From positions 1 to 48,672 of the forward strand of contig JADHUC010000039.1 in the NCBI GenBank assembly GCA_016784735.1: 48,672 nt of DNA, given 5' to 3'. A program made the translations under genes and the position numbers. Of the stretch, positions 43,080-48,672 are shown in pieces (the first letter of the stretch is position 1; each line of letters opens with the position of its first letter). The notes below the pieces were generated by a model. The model was not told where the DNA came from and searched no databases. It was given only the letters and a program-made list of their open reading frames with translations. Source of the DNA: Pirellulaceae bacterium (GTDB lineage Bacteria > Planctomycetota > Planctomycetia > Pirellulales > Pirellulaceae).

Positions 43080-44498
43080 ATGAAAGCCGACAAATTCAGA
43101 CTCTGCACACTGCTGATTCTGGTGGCGTTCCAGTTCTGCGCAACCCCGACGAGCGTGTTTGGCGAACCCGGCGCGTTGGTGGTTCATCCGGACAATCCGC
43201 GGTACTTGATGGTGAAGAATGATCCGGCCAGGAAGGCGATTCTCCTGGCCGGGTCACATACCTGGGCAGAGTTTCAGACCTACCGTGAGGAGACGTTTGA
43301 CTATGACGACTGGCTGGGGAAACTGGCCGGTTGGAAGCACAACTTCATGCGAGGCTGGATATGGGAGGATGGCTTCTACCGGCCTCTGCCGTATGCCGAA
43401 GTTGGTGGCAAGTTTGATCTCACTCGATACAACTCGCTCTTTTTTGACCGAATGAAGGACCGTGTACGGCAGGCGGCTCAACAGGATCTGTACGTCAGCG
43501 TGATGCTGTTTCAGGGGTGGAGCGTACTGGGCGAGGGAGGCGGCCGAGTGCCTCCGCCGTGGCCTCACCATCCCTTTCACCGCGACAACAACACGAGCGG
43601 CATCGACGGCGACTCCAAGCGAGAAGGCAACGGTCGTGCGACGCACACGCTGCAGATTCCGGCCGTCACGCGCTTGCAGGAGGCCTACGTGAAGCACTTT
43701 GTTGACGAGTTGAACGGCTTTGACAACATCATTTGGGAGATCGGCAACGAGTGCCATGCGGATTCCGCGTCATGGCAATACCACATGGTCGACTTCATTA
43801 AGCGCTACGAGGCGACCAAGCCCAAACAACACCTCGTTTGGCTGAACCTGGGCTCAGATCAGATCTTCGCTGCCGAATGCCACGCCGAACTCGTCTCCCC
43901 GGGCGGGCCAAGGCCCTACCTCCGCGATCCGCCAGCGGCCGACGGCCGCAAAGTGGTGATCGCCGACAGCGATCACATCTCCCCGCTGCGCGCCACTCAC
44001 GAATGGGCCTGGAAGAGCTTCACTCGGGGGCTGCATCCTATCTTGATGGACTGCAAGTATCAGAACCTCACTTGGTGGACCGGCCGAGACTTCCAGCGCG
44101 AACACGTCAAGTGGCAGCAGCTTCGCGACGCTTTGACCGTCATCCGAAGTTACGCCAACCGAATCGACCTGGTGAGCCTGGAACCGCAGACCACCGCGTC
44201 AAACGCACCCTCCAGCACGCGTTACTGCCTTCACGAAGCTGGCCGGGAGTATCTCGTATATCAACCGGCGCCCGAAACTCCGTTTACCGTCGAGCTCCCT
44301 GCCGGCACTTACAACTGCGAATGGATCAACCCCGTCGCCGGAAAGACGCGCGCTGGCAGGATCGAATCCACCGATGGCAAGGTGTCTTTCACGGCACCGT
44401 TCCCTTGGCCAGCGGTGCTCTACCTGAGGCGCGCCGAGGATCCTGCAATCAGGTCCCCAGAGCCCACGGAAACTGGAATAAAGAACAGGGAAAACTGA
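43080..44498 (+). CDS. Secreted TIM-barrel glycoside hydrolase-like protein (DUF4038/GH140-like)
   Basis: 472 aa from ATG 43080, 4 bp after the FAD oxidoreductase. A signal peptide (LCTLLILVAFQFCATPTSVFG) is followed by a (beta/alpha)8-type catalytic region. SHTWAEFQTYREETFDYDDWLGKLAGWKHNFMRGWIWEDG opens the barrel, and NIIWEIGNECHADSASW carries the N-E pair typical of clan GH-A acid/base residues. A short C-terminal beta domain (PETPFTVELPAGTYNCEWINP...GRIESTDGKVSFTAP) resembles the putative collagen-binding tail of DUF4038 proteins. GH140 members are apiosidases acting on plant pectin; the exact substrate here is unknown. Coupling to an FAD oxidoreductase suggests a sugar-oxidising step beside hydrolysis (inference). 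Confidence 0.78.
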   Translation: MKADKFRLCTLLILVAFQFCATPTSVFGEPGALVVHPDNPRYLMVKNDPARKAILLAGSHTWAEFQTYREETFDYDDWLGKLAGWKHNFMRGWIWEDGFYRPLPYAEVGGKFDLTRYNSLFFDRMKDRVRQAAQQDLYVSVMLFQGWSVLGEGGGRVPPPWPHHPFHRDNNTSGIDGDSKREGNGRATHTLQIPAVTRLQEAYVKHFVDELNGFDNIIWEIGNECHADSASWQYHMVDFIKRYEATKPKQHLVWLNLGSDQIFAAECHAELVSPGGPRPYLRDPPAADGRKVVIADSDHISPLRATHEWAWKSFTRGLHPILMDCKYQNLTWWTGRDFQREHVKWQQLRDALTVIRSYANRIDLVSLEPQTTASNAPSSTRYCLHEAGREYLVYQPAPETPFTVELPAGTYNCEWINPVAGKTRAGRIESTDGKVSFTAPFPWPAVLYLRRAEDPAIRSPEPTETGIKNREN

Positions 44499-44579
44499 CC
44501 TCGCACAGTTGGGAAAAGGAAACGAGCGGAAGCTGAGCGGCGGCATTTTCCGTGAACTCCGCGATAGGAAAGCATTACG

Positions 44580-44750
44580 ATGACGTCACCCCAAGACCTC
44601 GGCTCGACCGTCATCTCAAGTGCCATGACCGCATTTCGCAACGACCAAAGTAGGGCAGACAAAGCCGCTGCTCAGTTGCCGGATGAAAAGCTGCACGTGG
44701 CCCTCGATCCAAACACGAACAGTATTGCCGTCATCATGAAGCACGTCTAA
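44580..44750 (+). pseudogene. Truncated DinB/DUF1572-family gene, N-terminal remnant
   Basis: A 56-codon frame (ATG 44580, TAA 44748-44750) encodes SAMTAFRNDQSRADKAAAQL, then KLHVALDPNTNSIAVIMKHV. This is the N-terminal helix pair of DUF1572 proteins in the DinB-like four-helix superfamily, including the first histidine of the expected metal triad (in MKHV). Full members are about 160 residues. Everything after this histidine is missing, so the remaining metal ligands are lost. It is probably a broken gene, unless the short peptide is still made. Confidence 0.6.
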
Positions 44751-44841
44751 GGAGCTTCCTTATCTCGGCGTTTCGTTTCCGGCACTTCGGGCAGCGATTT
44801 GACCAGGTGCGCGCCGCGAACGTACGCCACGAAGTGTTGGT

Positions 44842-46038
44842 TCAGGCCCTCAAGTCGAAATTCACGCGCACGCGAGCAAACTTGCTCTCGTCGATGGCCA
44901 ACCCGAAACCTGGTGCGTCCGGGACCGAGCAGCAGCCGTCATTGATCTCATAGTCGTCGTAGATCAAGACGTCGCTTTCGAGTGGGTCGTGCTCGGCACG
45001 GTAGAAGTTGGGGACCACCAGGCCGATATGCACTTGCATGAATAATGACAACAGGGAACTCCAGTTGTGCGGAGCGATCAGAATTCCCTGAGGTTCGGCC
45101 ATCGCCGCCTCGGCGAGGATCCCCTCGATCCCCAACCCGTACATGTCGCCTTGCAGCATATCCAGTGCCTTGGCCTCGACAAACGGCCGATAGGCTTCCA
45201 CGTCGTCTTGCCCCTCGCCATCTGCCAACAGCGTTTTCCAACCCCGCTCGGCAATGAACTCCTTCAATTCCAGGCAGGGGGCCACCTGTTCGGGAAAGGG
45301 TTCTTCGATGAAGTCCAATCGCAGATCGCTTGCGCCTTCCAGAAACCGCTTGGCGCCTGCCAGGTCGTAGCCATTGTTGGCATCTACTCCCAGGTGCACC
45401 TCGTCGCCCGCATGCTTACGGATCGTTTCGACAACCTCGACGTCCCGAGCGTCGCCGGCGTCACGGTCCATCCACTTCTTTCCACGGCCGATCTTAATCT
45501 TGAAGGCGCGATGTCCCGCCTGCATCCCCATGTCAATCTCTTCCTTGAAGCGATCCTGCCACTTTGCGGCGTATTGTGGCATAAGATCCGACATATAGAT
45601 CGAGCCGTCATAAACTCGCACCTTGCCTGGTTTTGTGCCCCCCAACAGTTCATAGACCGGCCGTTTCAGTACTCTTCCAGCCAGATCCCAAAGCACCATG
45701 GTTCGGGCACCCAACGGACCGGGCATTCTTCGCGAAGCAAGATCGAAGTGCTGAAATGGGTTCTGACCCAACAACGGTGCGAGTGCCTCTTTGGGCTTCC
45801 AACAGCGGCCGATCGCTTCCACGCCCATGTTGGTGTAGAGCCGAGCCATGCGATCGCGCGACGTCTGACCGTGATCGCCACGCACGGCGTTCTTCCCCAC
45901 AAACTTTGCGCGCCGTGTGTGCAGGTCGAAGCTGACGATTCGAGTGATCTTCAGGTCCGGCGGGAGTGATTCCGCTCGCGCCAAACGTCCCAGAAGTGTC
46001 GATGCGGCCAAGGTTTCCAGAAACCGGCGTCTGTGCAT
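44842..46038 (-). CDS. Enolase-superfamily (mandelate racemase/muconate lactonising) enzyme with Tat-like leader
   Basis: 398 aa from ATG 46038 (MHRRRFLETLAASTLLG), preferred over ATG 46044 because GGGAGAT is then correctly spaced. The leader (R-R-R-F-L-E) indicates export. The barrel carries KIKIGRG (Lys180, Lys182), the metal ligands in GVDANNGY (Asp219), FIEEPF (Glu245) and LLADGEG (Asp273/Glu275), and a late APHNW histidine. All this fits an MR-subgroup sugar-acid dehydratase or racemase that abstracts the proton next to a carboxylate. The substrate is not readable. It starts about 40 bp after the beta-helix/LamG gene and is likely in the same transcript. Confidence 0.87.
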   Translation of the reverse strand: MHRRRFLETLAASTLLGRLARAESLPPDLKITRIVSFDLHTRRAKFVGKNAVRGDHGQTSRDRMARLYTNMGVEAIGRCWKPKEALAPLLGQNPFQHFDLASRRMPGPLGARTMVLWDLAGRVLKRPVYELLGGTKPGKVRVYDGSIYMSDLMPQYAAKWQDRFKEEIDMGMQAGHRAFKIKIGRGKKWMDRDAGDARDVEVVETIRKHAGDEVHLGVDANNGYDLAGAKRFLEGASDLRLDFIEEPFPEQVAPCLELKEFIAERGWKTLLADGEGQDDVEAYRPFVEAKALDMLQGDMYGLGIEGILAEAAMAEPQGILIAPHNWSSLLSLFMQVHIGLVVPNFYRAEHDPLESDVLIYDDYEINDGCCSVPDAPGFGLAIDESKFARVRVNFDLRA

Positions 46039-46079
46039 TTTCATCTCCCTGGTCCTGTTGATCTTCGTCGATGCGTCCG

Positions 46080-48672
46080 TCAGTCCATTTCAATGGCCCC
46101 GGCGTCGCGAATTCCGTCGGTTGGCTTGCGGCCGGACCAGTCGCGCAGGAAGGGCCCTTCGAACTGCCAGGCGTAGACTTCCTCGATCGTGGTCTTGGCA
46201 TCGGCCAGCGTACCCAGTGCAATCCGAGCGAATTCGAGTGTTCCCGCCAGGCAGCGCCCTTCCGGCGTGCCGCCTACAAACAAATCGGCGTCATTCGCCA
46301 GGGAAATCCCCACTGCGATGCCGGCCCCCGATGCTTCCCGTTTGCCATCGACATAGAGCGTCAGAGTCTTGGCGACGCGGTCTGCCTCGGCCACGACGTG
46401 ATGCCACTGTCCATCATTGACCTTGGTTTGGCTGGCGATTCTGGCAGCCACCTCGCCGCCGCTGACCGAGAAAGTGACACCTCCATCGCTGTCGACGGTC
46501 AATGAATAGCCGGCCGTATCCATCTTCTCCAGCAGGACTCCCTCACCGTGGTCGGGCGTTGTGTTGAAATAGGCTTCGAGCAGAAGGTTCGAATCGCGCA
46601 CCTGCAGACTCTTGTAGCCAGCCTCGCCAGTCGATGCTTCCATGGCAACTGCATAACGCGCGACCTCCGTCTGATCCGACCATTCGCCGGTGGGCGTCAT
46701 CCATACGGTCACGATGAAGTGACTCAGCCCGGGTTTGCTGACGGGCTTGAAGCGGAATACGTAGGGCCCCGCGCCCGAAATGTCCTTCGCTTCGCCGCCC
46801 CAGACATTCATGCCGCCGAAACGACCGCCAGTGCGGGACCAGTGAAGGTCTGCTCGGAGCTTGAGCTTCGAGTCGGCGGCCTTTCCCTTCAGGTGTACTC
46901 GTGCTTCGAATGATTTCCCCGGCGCGACCTTCTCAGGCACATCGAACGTGATCCAGTCCAGTGGTTTGTTCGTGATTTCAACATCGTCGGCGCTGGCTGT
47001 TGCCTCAAGCTCTTCGTTGGCCAAGACCGCGTACTGATCGCGCCCGTTCAGACGGAGCGCGCCGCGGGTCCAATCTTCGAGCGGACCGTCTACGTAATCG
47101 TCAGCCGCAACGTTCACCGCCCGCAGCGGGTACATTGGCTGCTTCTTGTAGTCTTCTCGATTGACGTAATAGGGGGCGAGGTGGAAATGCTCGTCCAGAA
47201 TTCGCGTCGCGTCATCGCCGGCAGAGTAGAACGGCCACTCGGCGACCGTTGCGTACAGTCCCCACGGCACGAAAACTTGCACGCCCTGATCAACCGCGGC
47301 CCCGGTTGGCCGAAAGTCGCCGTCGCCCGGCGCTCTGAGTGGAGACTGTTGTGCGTCTTGCCCCAAGTCCCCAAGAGAACCGCTTCGGCTCAGGGCCTTG
47401 CGAAAACTGTCTGCATCGGGGTGCCAGCGGCCGTCCGGCTCGAAGACACCGAATTTCTTCGGGATGTCGTAGAAGATGTTGTTGGCGTACGCGTTCGACT
47501 CGTGGTGGAAGTTGGATTTCTGCGTGCCCGCGTCGGCCGCATTGGGGTCGGCCATCGTGTTCGACGGATTGGCATGGCGAAAGACCATCTCGCCCATGCC
47601 GTGCCAAACGTTGCCCAAGTACTTGTTGCGACCGGCTTCCGGCGCCTGCCGCCGCGAGCCGATCACGAAGTTGTAGGCCGTATTGTTGAAGATCGTCGCC
47701 AGGAAGCCGTGGATTTCCTGAAACGCCGAACAGTTGCCCAGTGCCCCGAGCGGATCTTTGGACCTCCCCCAAGCAATGTTGTTGAAGTAATACTGCTTGA
47801 AACCACCGTCCATGTAGTAGGCGTGACCGAAAGAGGATGTGGCCGGTTTGTCGGCCTGGAGCTTATGCCCCCACGTCTTGTATCCGCGAGGATTGCCCGA
47901 GATGTTGTTGAAGACATACGCCGGGCCTCCCTGCCAGGTTTCGATGCCGCCCCAGTCGTTGTTGTTCAACAGTGAATCCTCGATCTTGTTGTGGTGGATC
48001 AGGATCCGGGAAAGGGGGCGATCGACTTTGGCTGCGGAGCGTTTGCCGCCGTAAACGAAGATGCCGGCGCCGTACAATCGGTGGCCAATATTCCCGGCGA
48101 TTTCGACCGTTTCGGCGCAGTCGATTTCGATCGCGTGCCCATGGCCGTAGCGGTTCGGACGGCGCCCAATTTGGTAGAGGGCGTTCCGCAGTACTTTGAT
48201 GTCGTAGAGGCGGCCCTTAGGAAACTCGGCGCCCCAGGCTCCGCCATCTGCCAGCAACACGGCACCGTGGTCGGTATATCGCATCACATTATCGCGAATC
48301 ACGACGCGGTCGATCACGTCTTCGTCGCCGACGGCCTTCATCCGAACAGGCATATGGACATGCTCGAATCGGCAGTTGGCGACCACAAGATCCTCGCCCG
48401 ATCCGAGCAGACGGATGCATGCAGGATCAACGTCCTTGCCTCGCGTGGGCGGAGCATCCAGATTCCAGAGCACGTTGGTGAACGAGAACGTCAGACCCGA
48501 GATATGCACGTGGCTCATCTGCTGGCTGTCGATCAGATTCAATCGCCGCGCAGCCTCGACACGAACCTCGTTCGGATCGCGGTCATCCGACAGACGCAGG
48601 TACAGTCGTCCCCCGTCTCCACGCTTGTGGAACCAGAACTCGCGCGGCGAGTCCAGGTAGTGCGGTTTGTCT
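46080..48672 (-). CDS. Right-handed parallel beta-helix protein with LamG-type C-terminal domain (5' end outside window)
   Basis: The open frame runs off the right edge, so at least 863 codons are seen and the signal peptide is missing. The first visible residues (DKPHYLDSPREFWFHKRGDG) and HVHISGLTFSFTN lead into a long beta-helix (to about residue 330) with repeated N-N and asparagine-ladder coils (VIRDNVMRYTDHGAVLLAD, ILIHHNKIEDSLLNNNDWGG). A beta-sandwich region follows. The last 170 residues form a concanavalin-like LamG domain (LLEKMDTAGYSLTVDSDGGVTFSV, DGQWHHVVAEADR, LTLYVDGKREASG, DLFVGGTPEG). Such architectures are typical of surface polysaccharide lyases or glycan-binding proteins. 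The enolase-family gene downstream could act on the released sugar acid (inference). Confidence 0.85.
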   Translation of the reverse strand, partial: DKPHYLDSPREFWFHKRGDGGRLYLRLSDDRDPNEVRVEAARRLNLIDSQQMSHVHISGLTFSFTNVLWNLDAPPTRGKDVDPACIRLLGSGEDLVVANCRFEHVHMPVRMKAVGDEDVIDRVVIRDNVMRYTDHGAVLLADGGAWGAEFPKGRLYDIKVLRNALYQIGRRPNRYGHGHAIEIDCAETVEIAGNIGHRLYGAGIFVYGGKRSAAKVDRPLSRILIHHNKIEDSLLNNNDWGGIETWQGGPAYVFNNISGNPRGYKTWGHKLQADKPATSSFGHAYYMDGGFKQYYFNNIAWGRSKDPLGALGNCSAFQEIHGFLATIFNNTAYNFVIGSRRQAPEAGRNKYLGNVWHGMGEMVFRHANPSNTMADPNAADAGTQKSNFHHESNAYANNIFYDIPKKFGVFEPDGRWHPDADSFRKALSRSGSLGDLGQDAQQSPLRAPGDGDFRPTGAAVDQGVQVFVPWGLYATVAEWPFYSAGDDATRILDEHFHLAPYYVNREDYKKQPMYPLRAVNVAADDYVDGPLEDWTRGALRLNGRDQYAVLANEELEATASADDVEITNKPLDWITFDVPEKVAPGKSFEARVHLKGKAADSKLKLRADLHWSRTGGRFGGMNVWGGEAKDISGAGPYVFRFKPVSKPGLSHFIVTVWMTPTGEWSDQTEVARYAVAMEASTGEAGYKSLQVRDSNLLLEAYFNTTPDHGEGVLLEKMDTAGYSLTVDSDGGVTFSVSGGEVAARIASQTKVNDGQWHHVVAEADRVAKTLTLYVDGKREASGAGIAVGISLANDADLFVGGTPEGRCLAGTLEFARIALGTLADAKTTIEEVYAWQFEGPFLRDWSGRKPTDGIRDAGAIEMD

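Overview
The window looks like a chromosomal segment of a planctomycete, most likely a Pirellulales-like or uncultured relative. I infer this from the gene families: a very large secreted HzsA-related multihaem protein, secreted FAD-dependent oxidoreductases and sugar isomerases with Tat-type leaders, parallel beta-helix and FG-GAP proteins, a DUF4058 protein, FucP-type sugar symporters, a zinc-ribbon Ser/Thr kinase, and a BlaI/BlaR1 pair whose sensor half is a repeat domain. Genes are mostly monocistronic or in short runs, moderately to highly GC-rich, and separated by dispersed palindromic elements.

Layout. 1-9.0 kb: tail of a beta-helix protein, a dead M14 peptidase gene, a heparinase II/III-type enzyme, a decayed MerR regulator with its promoter still readable, a beta-helix protein and an FG-GAP protein. 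9.1-13.1 kb: DUF4058 protein divergent from an HzsA-like triple-CxxCH protein. 13.2-16.1 kb: fused 23S rRNA methyltransferase RlmKL and a histidine phosphatase. 16.5-19.7 kb: two convergent FucP-like transporters with a paired hairpin element between them. 20.0-23.2 kb: Ser/Thr kinase and a secreted (alpha/alpha)6-type protein. 23.3-30.7 kb: a type I restriction-modification island. 31.0-34.8 kb: secreted FAD oxidoreductase and sugar-phosphate isomerase/epimerase operon. 35.3-41.7 kb: orphan HigA-like antitoxin, then blaI, an M56/TPR sensor and a zinc-ribbon beta-propeller protein facing an STN-domain protein across two clear BlaI-type operators. 41.8-44.5 kb: FAD oxidoreductase and glycoside hydrolase. 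44.6-48.7 kb: DinB/DUF1572 relic, enolase-superfamily enzyme, and a beta-helix/LamG protein running off the end.

The most unusual part is the restriction-modification island. hsdM, a DUF1016 (YhcG-type PDDEXK) nuclease, a 39-codon ORF and hsdS are all joined by ATGA overlaps. The 39-codon ORF is a second, diverged copy of the last 94 bp of hsdM, so the nuclease sits between two copies of the hsdM tail. hsdM also carries an in-frame palindromic element. Behind hsdS lie a truncated P-loop (zeta-toxin-like) gene, a small intact gene and about 550 bp of nested palindromes. The hsdR that follows keeps its nuclease domain, Walker A motif and C-terminal domain but has lost most of the helicase motor in frame.

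The second system worth attention is the BlaI/M56-TPR/propeller operon. Its own promoter can be read, with one perfect palindromic operator inside the -35/-10 spacer and a second 32 bp away. Much of the remaining interest is in the palindromic elements (at least six sequence families, several nested, one flanked by a possible 9-bp target duplication) and in four decayed genes. I saw no rRNA or tRNA genes, no CRISPR array and no intact transposase.
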